Shown piece by piece: positions 54,755 to 62,956 of a stretch of 62,956 bases of DNA. The notes under the pieces were generated by a model. The model saw only the letters and a list, made by a program, of their open reading frames with translations. It made no database searches and was not told where the DNA came from. Made by a program: the position numbers and the translations under genes. The DNA is from Bacteroidales bacterium (lineage in GTDB: Bacteria > Bacteroidota > Bacteroidia > Bacteroidales > VadinHA17), in NCBI GenBank assembly GCA_025358455.1, contig JANYJP010000116.1, forward strand, positions 1 through 62,956, read 5' to 3'. Position 1 is the stretch's first letter, and each line of letters starts with the position of its first letter.

Positions 54755-57700
54755 TTAATCAAGTATTACGCTTAGTCCGAGACCTCTCAGTTCATGTAAG
54801 AGAACATTAAGTGATTCAGGGATACCTGGTAAAGGCATTGGTTCGCCTTTCACAATTGCCTCATATGCTTTGGCGCGGCCAACAACATCATCAGATTTAA
54901 TTGTGAGTATCTCCTGCAGGATATGAGCAGCACCGAATGCTTCAAGTGCCCACACTTCCATTTCACCAAAACGCTGACCTCCGAACTGAGCTTTACCACC
55001 TAAAGGTTGCTGAGTGATAAGGGAGTATGGCCCAATTGAACGGGCATGCATCTTATCATCAACCATGTGGCCTAGTTTAAGCATGTATATAACGCCTACG
55101 GTTGCAGGCTGATCGAATCTTTCGCCTGTTCCACCATCATAAAGGTAAGTCTTTCCGTATTTTGGAACTCCAGCCTCTTCGGTGTAATCAGTGATCTGAT
55201 TTATAGTTGCACCATCGAATATAGGTGTAGAGAATGTAAGCCCGAGTTTCTGACCTGCCCATCCAAGAACAGTTTCATAAATCTGGCCAAGGTTCATCCT
55301 CGAAGGAACACCAAGCGGATTAAGTACAATATCAACAGGCGTGCCATCTTCAAGAAAAGGCATATCTTCAGCACGTACGATCCTGGCAACGATACCTTTG
55401 TTACCATGACGTCCTGCCATCTTATCTCCCACTTTAACCTTACGCTTCTTGGCAATATATACTTTTGCGAGACGTACTATACCAGCTGGAAGCTCATCGC
55501 CGATAGTGATATTATACTTCCGGCGTTTGTAGACACCGTCAATCTCCTTGTACTTAATAATATAATTATGCAGAAGTTGTTTGATACTGTCATTTTTCTT
55601 CTTATCGGTGGTCCATTTACTGGGATTTACGTTAAGGAAATCAACCTCCTGAAGCTGTTTCAAAGTGAACTTGCTTCCCTTAGGAATTACATCAACGTTC
55701 AGATAATCCTTTACGCCCTGTGAAGTTTTACCATTAACAAGAATGAAAAGCTTATCAACAAGTCTGGCTTTAAGTTCATCAGCACTTCTGTTGAACTCGG
55801 TTTCGATTTTGTCGAGCAGCGGTTTTTCAACTGCTTTGGCTTTCCTGTCTTTTATAGCTCTTGTAAACAGTTTTTTATCTATCACAACACCGTCGAGAGA
55901 TGGCCCTGCTTTAAGAGAAGCGTCTTTAACATCGCCAGCCTTATCGCCGAAGATAGCACGAAGCAGTTTTTCTTCGGGTGATGGGTCTGATTCACCTTTA
56001 GGTGTAATTTTACCAATCAGAATATCACCTGGTCTGATATGCGCTCCAATCCTGATAAGTCCATTCTCATCGAGGTTCTTGGTAGCTTCCTCGCTTACGT
56101 TTGGTATATCGGATGTAAGTTCTTCAAGACCACGTTTTGTATCGCGTACTTCAAGCTGGTACTCATCGATATGAACAGATGTGAAGTAATCTTCCTGAAC
56201 AACTTTCTCTGAGATAACAATTGCATCCTCGAAGTTATAACCTTTCCATGGCATGAAAGCCACTTTAAGGTTCCTTCCCAGTGCGAGTTCGCCATGTTTG
56301 GTTCCGTAGCCTTCCGAAAGTACCTGACCTTTAGATACTTTTTCGCCTTTTCTGACAATAGGTATAAGGTTAATACAGGTATTCTGGTTTGTTTTTTTGT
56401 ATTTCGGAAGAGTGTAACGTTTGATGTCATCATCGAAGCTTACAAACTTTTCTTCGTCGGTACGGGTGTATCTTACTACTATTTCATTTGAGTCAACAAA
56501 TTCAACCACTCCGTCGCCTTCAGCAGCAAATAAGATACGGCTGTCTCTTATTACCTGGGCTTCTAGGCCTGTGCCTACTATCGGAGCTTCGGGGTTAATG
56601 AGCGGAACAGCCTGGCGCATCATGTTTGATCCCATAAGTGCCCTGTTGGCATCGTCGTGTTCGAGAAATGGGATAAGAGATGCGGCTATTGAGGCGATCT
56701 GATTTGGTGCAACGTCCATAAGGTCGACTTTAGAAACCTCTTCAAATGGATAATCAGCCTCGTATCTGCATTTTGCCCTGAGATTTTCGAAATGTCCGTC
56801 TTTAAGAAGCGGAGCATTAGCCTGGGCAATCATTTTTTCTTCTTCTTCTTCAGCGCTCAGCCATATAACACCATCTTCACTGAAATCAACCTGGGAATCC
56901 TTAACTTTAAGGTAAGGCGTTTCGATAAACCCAAGTGTATTTATTTTTGCATAAACGCAGAGTGAAGATATGAGACCGATATTCGGACCTTCAGGTGTTT
57001 CAATGGGGCAAAGGCGTCCGTAGTGTGTATAGTGAACGTCCCTGACCTCAAATCCTGCTCTTTCACGCGAAAGACCTCCGGGGCCCAGTGCAGAAAGACG
57101 ACGTTTGTGTGTCATTTCAGCCAGAGGGTTTGTCTGGTCCATGAATTGTGAAAGCTGGTTTGTTCCGAAGAATGAGTTAATAACCGATGAAAGGGTTTTT
57201 GAGTTTATCAGGTCAACAGGTGTAAACACCTCATTATCCCTGACATTCATTCTTTCACGAATAGTTCTTGCCATTCTTGCAAGACCAACTCCGAACTGTG
57301 AATATAGTTGTTCACCAACGGTACGGACCCTCCTGTTACTCAGGTGGTCGATATCATCAATATCGGTTTTGGAGTTAATAAGCTCGATAAGGTAACCGAT
57401 AATTTTGATTATATCTTCACGTGTCAGAATCTTAGTACCCATGTCGGTGTTCAGACCCAGTTTTTTGTTAATCCTGTAACGTCCTACCTCACCGAGATCA
57501 TATCTCTTATCCGAGAAAAACAGTTTATCGATCACATCGCGGGCTGTTGCCTCGTCGGGTGGTTCAGCATTACGCAGCTGGCGATAAATATAAATAACTG
57601 CCTCTTTCTCAGAGTTACATGGGTCTTTCTGAAGTGTATTATATATGATTGCGTAGTCCGAGAGAGTAGTATCATCTTTATGCAGAAGTATTGCTTTTGC

Positions 57701-58564
57701 ACCTGAGTCTACTATCATATCGACATGTTCCGGTTCAATTACCGTTTCCCTGTCGAGGATTACTTCATTTCTTTCAATTGAAACAACCTCGCCGGTATCC
57801 TCATCAACAAAGTCTTCGACCCATGTCTTCAGCACCCTGGCAGCCAGTTTACGTCCGACAAGTTTCTTGATATTGGTTTTGGAAACCTTATGTTCTTCGG
57901 CAAGGTTAAAAATCTCGAGTATCTCCTTATCGCTCTCGAACCCGATAGCGCGGAGAAGGGTAGTTACCGGCAGTTTTTTCTTTCTGTCGATATAAGCATA
58001 CATCACATTATTAATATCTGTGGCAAATTCGATCCAGGATCCCTTGAAAGGAATAATTCTGGCGGAATAAAGTTTAGTCCCGTTTGCATGTACACTTTGA
58101 CCAAAGAAAACTCCGGGGGATCTGTGCAGCTGTGAAACGACCACTCTTTCAGCACCATTAATAACGAAGGTAGCACGATCGGTCATGTATGGTACTGTAC
58201 CAAGATATACATCCTGGATAACTGTATCGAAATCCTCATGTTCAGGGTCGGTACAGTAAAGTTTTAGTTTAGCTTTAAGAGGAACGCTGAATGTAAGTCC
58301 GCGTTCGATACATTCTTCAATTGTATAACGTGGAGGGTCAATATAATAATCCAGAAATTCAAGAACGAAATTGTTCCTAGTATCAGTTATCGGGAAATTT
58401 TCAGTAAAGACTTTGAAAAGTCCTTCTCTTTTCCTGTTTTCGGGAGTCGTTCCAAGCTGAAAAAACTCACCGAAGGATTTCAACTGAATCTCCAGAAAAT
58501 CAGGGTATTCGAGCTGATTTTTTCTGGATGCGAAACTTATTCTTTCGGTATTTTTTGAGGACAT
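54755..58564 (-). CDS. rpoB: RNA polymerase subunit beta
   Basis: This is the 1269-residue core subunit. Typical segments are present: [16 protein letters not shown], the rifampicin-pocket region [54 protein letters not shown] and HGNKGIV. In the rifampicin region no obvious resistance substitution is seen (D, H and S residues of the core are present). An attenuator-like hairpin lies upstream of the start. Confidence 0.98.
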   Translation of the reverse strand: MSSKNTERISFASRKNQLEYPDFLEIQLKSFGEFFQLGTTPENRKREGLFKVFTENFPITDTRNNFVLEFLDYYIDPPRYTIEECIERGLTFSVPLKAKLKLYCTDPEHEDFDTVIQDVYLGTVPYMTDRATFVINGAERVVVSQLHRSPGVFFGQSVHANGTKLYSARIIPFKGSWIEFATDINNVMYAYIDRKKKLPVTTLLRAIGFESDKEILEIFNLAEEHKVSKTNIKKLVGRKLAARVLKTWVEDFVDEDTGEVVSIERNEVILDRETVIEPEHVDMIVDSGAKAILLHKDDTTLSDYAIIYNTLQKDPCNSEKEAVIYIYRQLRNAEPPDEATARDVIDKLFFSDKRYDLGEVGRYRINKKLGLNTDMGTKILTREDIIKIIGYLIELINSKTDIDDIDHLSNRRVRTVGEQLYSQFGVGLARMARTIRERMNVRDNEVFTPVDLINSKTLSSVINSFFGTNQLSQFMDQTNPLAEMTHKRRLSALGPGGLSRERAGFEVRDVHYTHYGRLCPIETPEGPNIGLISSLCVYAKINTLGFIETPYLKVKDSQVDFSEDGVIWLSAEEEEEKMIAQANAPLLKDGHFENLRAKCRYEADYPFEEVSKVDLMDVAPNQIASIAASLIPFLEHDDANRALMGSNMMRQAVPLINPEAPIVGTGLEAQVIRDSRILFAAEGDGVVEFVDSNEIVVRYTRTDEEKFVSFDDDIKRYTLPKYKKTNQNTCINLIPIVRKGEKVSKGQVLSEGYGTKHGELALGRNLKVAFMPWKGYNFEDAIVISEKVVQEDYFTSVHIDEYQLEVRDTKRGLEELTSDIPNVSEEATKNLDENGLIRIGAHIRPGDILIGKITPKGESDPSPEEKLLRAIFGDKAGDVKDASLKAGPSLDGVVIDKKLFTRAIKDRKAKAVEKPLLDKIETEFNRSADELKARLVDKLFILVNGKTSQGVKDYLNVDVIPKGSKFTLKQLQEVDFLNVNPSKWTTDKKKNDSIKQLLHNYIIKYKEIDGVYKRRKYNITIGDELPAGIVRLAKVYIAKKRKVKVGDKMAGRHGNKGIVARIVRAEDMPFLEDGTPVDIVLNPLGVPSRMNLGQIYETVLGWAGQKLGLTFSTPIFDGATINQITDYTEEAGVPKYGKTYLYDGGTGERFDQPATVGVIYMLKLGHMVDDKMHARSIGPYSLITQQPLGGKAQFGGQRFGEMEVWALEAFGAAHILQEILTIKSDDVVGRAKAYEAIVKGEPMPLPGIPESLNVLLHELRGLGLSVILD

Positions 58565-58601
58565 TTATTAAAAGATTAAGTGAACTTAATATTTAAAGAA
58601 C

Positions 58602-58632
58602 AAAAAGGCCTAGTCCCGAAAAATCGGGACTA
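58602..58632 (-). terminator. Attenuator-like hairpin between rplL and rpoB
   Basis: A 9-bp perfect stem (TAGTCCCGA at 58611-58619 with TCGGGACTA at 58624-58632) is followed on the minus strand by GGCC and then five T. It lies in the 96-bp gap between rplL and rpoB. In other bacteria this gap carries an attenuator or RNase processing site that lowers rpoBC relative to ribosomal protein synthesis; a similar role here is inferred. Confidence 0.6.
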
Positions 58633-58660
58633 AACCAATAACCCAGTGAATAGGTATAAC

Positions 58661-59035
58661 TTATTTAAGTTCAACTTCAGCTCCTGCTTCAACTAATTGA
58701 CCTTTAATAGCTTCAGCCTCTTCTTTGGAAACACCTTCTTTAACTGCGGAAGGAGCAGCATCAACTACTGCTTTAGCTTCTTTCAGTCCAAGGCCGGTGA
58801 TGTCCTTAACTAATTTTACAATCTGGAGTTTCATGCCTCCTGCGCTTTTGAGAATTACATCAAATGATGATTTCTCTTCAACAGCGGCTGCTTCACTTGA
58901 GGCCGGTCCGGCAACAGCTACTGCAGCAACAGCAGGTTCAATACCGTACTCGTCTTTAAGTATTTTAGCCAGTTCATTTACTTCTTTTACAGATAAGTTA
59001 ACCAGTTCCTCTGCAAATTTCTTAAGATCTGCCAT
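58661..59035 (-). CDS. rplL: Ribosomal protein L7/L12
   Basis: This 124-residue stalk protein has an N-terminal dimerisation domain (1-30), an Ala-rich hinge (about 33-55) and the C-terminal domain with [34 protein letters not shown], the factor-binding surface. It is directly downstream of rplJ by 31 bases. Confidence 0.97.
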   Translation of the reverse strand: MADLKKFAEELVNLSVKEVNELAKILKDEYGIEPAVAAVAVAGPASSEAAAVEEKSSFDVILKSAGGMKLQIVKLVKDITGLGLKEAKAVVDAAPSAVKEGVSKEEAEAIKGQLVEAGAEVELK

Positions 59036-59066
59036 TTTTATCGATTTTTAATTTGATTACACTTTA

Positions 59067-59588
59067 TTATTCTTCTCTTTTTGATAGTGTTTCAAGAACA
59101 CCATGAATTGTATTTCCACCTGATTGAAGGGCTGAAATAACGTTTTTGGCAGGTGATTGCAAAAGCATGATTATATCACCGATCAGTTCTTCCCTGGTTT
59201 TAACTGAGATAAGTGCATCAAGCATATTATCTCCCACGTAAACTGATTCCTGAACGTATGCTCCTTTAAGCACAGGTTTATCATGTTTCTTACGGAATTC
59301 CTTAATAAGTTTTGCAGGAACATTTCCGGATTGAGTGAACATGATGGACGATGTACCTTTAAGAACCGGATATAGTTCCTCAAAGTTTCCATTAGACTGC
59401 TCGAGTGCTCTTTTAAGCAGAGTATTCTTAACAACAACAAGTTTAATATTGTTCTCAAAACACTTTCTTCTCAGGGCACTTGTATCAGCGGCATTAAGCT
59501 GAGCAGTATCAGTCAGATAAAAGTGGCTGTACTCTTTTAGTTTCTCAGCAAGGCTGTCTATGATAGCATTTTTTTCTTCCCGTCTCAT
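59067..59588 (-). CDS. rplJ: Ribosomal protein L10
   Basis: This 173-residue stalk base protein contains FYLTDTAQLNAADTSALRRKCFENNIKLVVVKNTLLKRAL and PAKNVISALQSGGNTIHGVLETL, as expected. It lies 27 bases downstream of rplA, too short a gap for a large L10 leader. Confidence 0.96.
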   Translation of the reverse strand: MRREEKNAIIDSLAEKLKEYSHFYLTDTAQLNAADTSALRRKCFENNIKLVVVKNTLLKRALEQSNGNFEELYPVLKGTSSIMFTQSGNVPAKLIKEFRKKHDKPVLKGAYVQESVYVGDNMLDALISVKTREELIGDIIMLLQSPAKNVISALQSGGNTIHGVLETLSKREE

Positions 59589-59615
59589 TATTTCTTCAAG
59601 TTTTAACTTAACTAA

Positions 59616-60311
59616 TTAATCATCAAGACCTTTTGGATCAATTCTAACACCCGGGCTCATGGTGCTGGAAATGAATACGCTACGGATGTAGGTACCTTTG
59701 GCAGCAGCCGGTTTGAGTTTGTTTACAATTGAGATAAACTCCCTTGCATTATCGACGATCTTAGTTGCCTCGAAAGAGACTTTTCCGATTGAGGCATGAA
59801 TGATTCCGCTTTTGTCAACTTTGAAATCAATCTTACCCTGCTTCACTTCTTTAACAGCCTTACCAATTTCCATGGTAACAGTTCCACTCTTTGGGTTAGG
59901 CATCAGTCCACGCGGACCGAGTATTCGACCTAACTGACCGACCTTTCCCATAACAGATGGCATGGTTATTATAACATCCATATCTGTCCAACCACCTTTG
60001 ATCTTTTCAACAAATTCGTCAAGACCAACAAAGTCAGCTCCGGCTTCTTTTGCTTCAGCTTCCTTATCGGGGGTACAGAGAACGAGTACACGTGTCTCTT
60101 TACCTGTTCCGTGAGGGAGTGATACAACGCCGCGAACCATTTGATTGGATTTCCTTGGATCTATACCTAACCTTACATCTAAATCGATAGAAGCATCAAA
60201 CTTGGTTTTGGTCATATCCTTAACCAAAGAAGAAGCTTCTTTCAATGTATAAAGTTTGTCCTGATCTAGTTTTTCAAGAGCAAACTTCTGGTTTTTGGTA
60301 AGTTTAGTCAT
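59616..60311 (-). CDS. rplA: Ribosomal protein L1
   Basis: This 231-residue protein has the two-domain L1 fold. Hallmarks are [35 protein letters not shown] and the C-terminal [22 protein letters not shown]1 usually represses its own operon by binding the leader of rplK or rplA. The gap to rplK is only 16 bases. Confidence 0.97.
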   Translation of the reverse strand: MTKLTKNQKFALEKLDQDKLYTLKEASSLVKDMTKTKFDASIDLDVRLGIDPRKSNQMVRGVVSLPHGTGKETRVLVLCTPDKEAEAKEAGADFVGLDEFVEKIKGGWTDMDVIITMPSVMGKVGQLGRILGPRGLMPNPKSGTVTMEIGKAVKEVKQGKIDFKVDKSGIIHASIGKVSFEATKIVDNAREFISIVNKLKPAAAKGTYIRSVFISSTMSPGVRIDPKGLDD

Positions 60312-60327
60312 TTTTTCTCCTAATTAA

Positions 60328-60768
60328 TTATTTTACCGGGAATTCGCCTTTAACGGTGATTCCCATACTTCTGGCTGTACCAGCTACCATTCGCATAGCG
60401 GACTGCACTGTAAAACAGTTTAAGTCCTCCATTTTATCCACAGCAATTGTTTTGACCTGGTCCCAGGAGACTGAAGCTATCTTTTCTCTGTTAGGTTCCT
60501 GAGAACCCTTCTTCGATTTAGAAACTTCAAGAAGCTGTACAGCAACCGGTGGTGTTTTAGTAACAAACTCGAAAGATTTGTCACTATATACAGTTATAAC
60601 AACCGGTATTACTTTTCCAGCTTTGTCCTGAGTCCTCGCATTAAACTGCTTACAGAAATCCATAATATTCACACCTTTTGAACCTAAAGCAGGTCCTACT
60701 GGTGGTGATGGATTAGCTCCTCCGCCACGAATCTGTAACTTAATAAGTCCAGCAACTTCTTTTGCCAT
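60328..60768 (-). CDS. rplK: Ribosomal protein L11
   Basis: This 146-residue GTPase-centre protein has the N-terminal [35 protein letters not shown] and C-terminal RNA-binding segment [20 protein letters not shown]. Length and motifs are normal. It follows nusG after about 83 bases. Confidence 0.97.
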   Translation of the reverse strand: MAKEVAGLIKLQIRGGGANPSPPVGPALGSKGVNIMDFCKQFNARTQDKAGKVIPVVITVYSDKSFEFVTKTPPVAVQLLEVSKSKKGSQEPNREKIASVSWDQVKTIAVDKMEDLNCFTVQSAMRMVAGTARSMGITVKGEFPVK

Positions 60769-60851
60769 AATTTTAAATTTGCTTATTTATTGCGAGAGCT
60801 TGATAGTTATTCAGGAAGCATTATGAATATTACAACTATCAATATCTTCTG

Positions 60852-61400
60852 TTAATTCTCTTTTTCTACCTGCATAAAACTTAGCTCAAGCGGGGTTTTT
60901 CTGCCAAATATTTTAACCATAACCTTAAGCTTTTTCTTTTCATCATTCACCTCTTCAATTATACCTGTGAAACTATTGAACGGACCATCTATAACTTTAA
61001 CTGATTCGCCGACAAAGAATGGTATATTCAATTCTTCATCACTTGCATTCAGTTCATCAACTTTTCCGAGGATCCTGTTAATTTCCGCTTTTCTGAGTGG
61101 CACCGGTTCTCCGTCCTGTGAGCCAAGAAATCCGATTACATTAGGAACATTTCTTAATAAATGAGGAATTTCACCAACCAGAACAGCTTCTACAAGCACG
61201 TATCCCGGGAAAAATGTTCTTTCTTTACTTATCTTCTTTCCTGCTCTTATCTGATAAACCTTTTCAGTAGGGATAAGAACCTGTGAGACATACTCTTCGA
61301 GTTTTAAGCGTGCAACCTCACTATCGATATATTCTTTTACCTTTTTTTCTTTTCCACCGATAGCCCGAAGCACGTACCACTTCTTTATATTCTCACTCAT
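60852..61400 (-). CDS. nusG: Transcription antitermination protein NusG
   Basis: I choose the ATG at 61400 ([21 protein letters not shown]), giving 182 residues; a frame open 21 codons further upstream overlaps secE and lacks family support. The NGN domain (about 5-105) contains [31 protein letters not shown], and the KOW domain (about 125-180) has [22 protein letters not shown]. NusG binds the RNA polymerase clamp and affects pausing and Rho action. Confidence 0.96.
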   Translation of the reverse strand: MSENIKKWYVLRAIGGKEKKVKEYIDSEVARLKLEEYVSQVLIPTEKVYQIRAGKKISKERTFFPGYVLVEAVLVGEIPHLLRNVPNVIGFLGSQDGEPVPLRKAEINRILGKVDELNASDEELNIPFFVGESVKVIDGPFNSFTGIIEEVNDEKKKLKVMVKIFGRKTPLELSFMQVEKEN

Positions 61401-61416
61401 TAGAACCTTCTCCTGA

Positions 61417-61608
61417 TTAGTATAACAAACTGTAAATGAATTGCATAATCTTACTGAAGCCAAAATCCATTCCTGCTACGATAAGTGCAAATATCAGTGA
61501 AGTCACCATTACTAAAACGGCACTGTTCTGAAGTTCGCTCCATGAAGGCCAGGTAACTTTGTGAACTAGTTCCGTGTATGATTCCTTAAAATATCCTTTT
61601 ATATTCAT
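61417..61608 (-). CDS. secE: Preprotein translocase subunit SecE
   Basis: This 63-residue short form has a single membrane helix (about 33-55), with the conserved amphipathic segment [27 protein letters not shown] before it. It lies between tRNA-Trp and nusG, the standard place. SecE clamps SecY in the translocon. Confidence 0.95.
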   Translation of the reverse strand: MNIKGYFKESYTELVHKVTWPSWSELQNSAVLVMVTSLIFALIVAGMDFGFSKIMQFIYSLLY

Positions 61609-61625
61609 AGTACTAAATTATTTTG

Positions 61626-61698
61626 CACGGGAGGAGAGACTCGAACTCCCGACACCTGGTTTTGGAGACCAGTGCTCTACCAACTGAGCTACACCCGT
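61626..61698 (-). tRNA. trnW: tRNA-Trp (anticodon CCA)
   Basis: A 73-base cloverleaf can be drawn on the minus strand. The acceptor stem is ACGGGTG with CTCCCGT (one T-T mismatch), the D stem GCTC/GAGC, the anticodon stem CTGGT/ACCAG with loop CTCCAAA (anticodon CCA), and the T arm GGGAG-TTCGAGT-CTCTC. The discriminator base is G; the terminal CCA is not encoded. Position between tuf and secE is conserved in Bacteroidota. Confidence 0.96.
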
Positions 61699-61704
61699 AT
61701 TTGT

Positions 61705-61738
61705 TTGGTACGGAACAGTCGCGACTGTTCCGTACCAA
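61705..61738. repeat. 34-bp perfect palindrome between tuf and tRNA-Trp
   Basis: Positions 61705-61721 are the exact reverse complement of 61722-61738, with TCGCGA at the centre. In the tuf transcript it would fold into a very stable hairpin six bases before the tRNA 5' end. It has no U-tract, so it is more likely a processing or stability element, or a repeat insertion, than a terminator. Confidence 0.85.
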
Positions 61739-61758
61739 CAACATACATCCAAAACCTG

Positions 61759-62946
61759 TTATTCGAGTATCTGAGTAACCTGTCCGGCACCTACAGTTCT
61801 GCCACCTTCACGGATAGCGAAACGCAGACCGACATTAATAGCAACCGGATAGATCAGATCAATTGTGATTGTAACATTATCACCAGGCATAACCATTTCT
61901 GTTCCCTCAGGAAGAGTGATCTCACCTGTAATATCAAGAGTTCTTACGTAGAACTGAGGACGGTATTTATTATGGAATGGGGTGTGACGTCCACCTTCTT
62001 CTTTTTTAAGAACATAAACCTCAGCTTTAACTTTTGTGTGAGGTGTTATTGAACCTGGTTTAGCAAGAACCATACCTCTTTTGATCTCTTTTTTATCAAC
62101 TCCGCGAAGAAGCAGACCTACGTTATCACCAGCTTCACCCCTGTCGAGAATTTTGCGGAACATCTCAACGCCTGTGCATACTGATTTACGTTTAGTCGCG
62201 GCAAGTCCGATCAGTTCAAGCTCGTCGCCTGTGTTGACAACTCCTGTTTCGATACGGCCTGTTGCAACGGTACCACGACCTGTGATTGAAAAAACGTCTT
62301 CAACCGGCATCAGAAATGGTTTTTCATTTTCACGTGGAGGTATAGGAATATATGAATCAACTGCATCCATAAGTTCCATTACTTTATCTTCCCATTTCGG
62401 TTCGCCGTTCATTGCACCGAGTGCTGAACCACGGATAACAGGAGCATTGTCTCCATCAAATTTATAGAAGTTCAGAAGATCGCGGACTTCCATCTCAACC
62501 AGATCAAGAAGTTCCAGATCATCAACCATATCTACTTTGTTCATGAACACAAGCACAGTAGGTACGTTAACCTGGTGTGCCAGAAGGATATGCTCACGTG
62601 TCTGAGGCATTGGGCCGTCATCAGCAGCAACAACAAGTATGGCACCATCCATCTGTGCAGCGCCTGTAACCATATTTTTAATATAGTCAGCGTGGCCAGG
62701 ACAATCAACGTGCGCATAATGACGTTTAGCTGTCTGATATTCAACGTGAGCGGTGTTAATGGTAATACCTCTTTCCTTTTCTTCAGGGGCATTATCAATT
62801 GAGTCAAAATCCCTTATTTCAGAGAGACCCTTTTTGGCAAGGACCATAGTGATCGCTGCCGTCAAGGTGGTCTTACCATGGTCAACGTGACCAATTGTAC
62901 CAACATTTACGTGCGGTTTCGACCTGTCAAATTTTTCTTTTGCCAT
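61759..62946 (-). CDS. tuf: Elongation factor Tu
   Basis: This 395-residue GTPase delivers aminoacyl-tRNA to the ribosome. The G motifs are GHVDHGKT (P-loop, 18-25), DCPGHADY and NKVD. Domains 2 and 3 end in [12 protein letters not shown]-like [11 protein letters not shown]. The gene is complete, with its ATG at 62946, ten bases before the window end; its promoter lies outside. Confidence 0.98.
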   Translation of the reverse strand: MAKEKFDRSKPHVNVGTIGHVDHGKTTLTAAITMVLAKKGLSEIRDFDSIDNAPEEKERGITINTAHVEYQTAKRHYAHVDCPGHADYIKNMVTGAAQMDGAILVVAADDGPMPQTREHILLAHQVNVPTVLVFMNKVDMVDDLELLDLVEMEVRDLLNFYKFDGDNAPVIRGSALGAMNGEPKWEDKVMELMDAVDSYIPIPPRENEKPFLMPVEDVFSITGRGTVATGRIETGVVNTGDELELIGLAATKRKSVCTGVEMFRKILDRGEAGDNVGLLLRGVDKKEIKRGMVLAKPGSITPHTKVKAEVYVLKKEEGGRHTPFHNKYRPQFYVRTLDITGEITLPEGTEMVMPGDNVTITIDLIYPVAINVGLRFAIREGGRTVGAGQVTQILE

Positions 62947-62956
62947 AACTCCAAGC

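Noticed and set aside
55743-56174. 143-residue Ser/Leu-rich plus-strand frame inside rpoB
   Set aside because: Ser-rich composition is typical of the antisense frame of a charged protein; rpoB is certain here.

Overview
The window is a chromosomal segment from a member of the Bacteroidota, most likely an anaerobic or facultatively anaerobic Bacteroidales/Marinilabiliales-type organism. The evidence is the gene order tuf - tRNA-Trp - secE - nusG - rplK - rplA - rplJ - rplL - rpoB - rpoC - DUF3467 at the right end; several -7 elements of the Bacteroidota TAnnTTTG type; LytTR-type two-component genes with a propeller/Y_Y_Y sensor; an S46 dipeptidyl-peptidase; DUF1080 proteins; and many lipoprotein signals. 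I see no phage, insertion sequence, CRISPR array or plasmid function. The G+C content looks moderate and even.

Layout. 1-3.1 kb: three exported proteins (ABM-fold monooxygenase, probable outer-membrane protein, TolB-like lipoprotein). 3.1-5.2 kb: an SpmA/SpmB-like membrane protein divergent from a KDPG/KHG aldolase. 5.2-11.5 kb: a glycan/sugar catabolism block (GH29 fucosidase-like lipoprotein, a HEAT + double-DUF1080 protein, a Tat-exported Gfo/Idh/MocA oxidoreductase). 12.2-18.1 kb: a tightly spaced minus-strand unit of ROK kinase, sugar MFS transporter, propeller histidine kinase and LytTR regulator. 18.3-22.7 kb: malic enzyme, cytidylate kinase-like protein, a small lipoprotein and an NfeD/paraslipin pair. 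22.8-26.1 kb: a HypD-like glycyl radical enzyme and a small activase. 26.8-36.9 kb: a carboxyltransferase with a biotinyl-like domain that lacks the acceptor lysine, an M3 peptidase, a 7TM sensor kinase, a PAP2 phosphatase, a GT39 transferase and a PHP-like membrane protein. 37.0-43.2 kb: a Crp/Fnr regulator divergent from a two-cluster ferredoxin and a giant acyl-CoA-dehydratase-activase-type protein, with a perfect 18-bp palindrome between them. 43.2-49.4 kb: a packed six-gene minus-strand operon (DUF2520, KdsC-like, UbiA-like, Maf, S46 peptidase, PdxB). 49.5-62.9 kb: a small exported protein, then the transcription/translation operon, which ends at a clear terminator near 50.0 kb.

The most unusual module is Crp/Fnr - ferredoxin - giant activase (37.0-43.2 kb). 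It looks like a redox-regulated, ATP-dependent low-potential electron-transfer system whose substrate is unknown. Other points for a second look are the lysine-less biotinyl domain, the M3 peptidase whose lipobox cysteine has become tyrosine, the HypD-like enzyme paired with an activase that lacks the ferredoxin insert, a 34-bp perfect palindrome between tuf and tRNA-Trp, an attenuator-like hairpin between rplL and rpoB, and two long intergenic regions with structured DNA (11.5-12.2 kb and 26.1-26.8 kb). All functional calls rest on motif recognition by eye; no database search was run.
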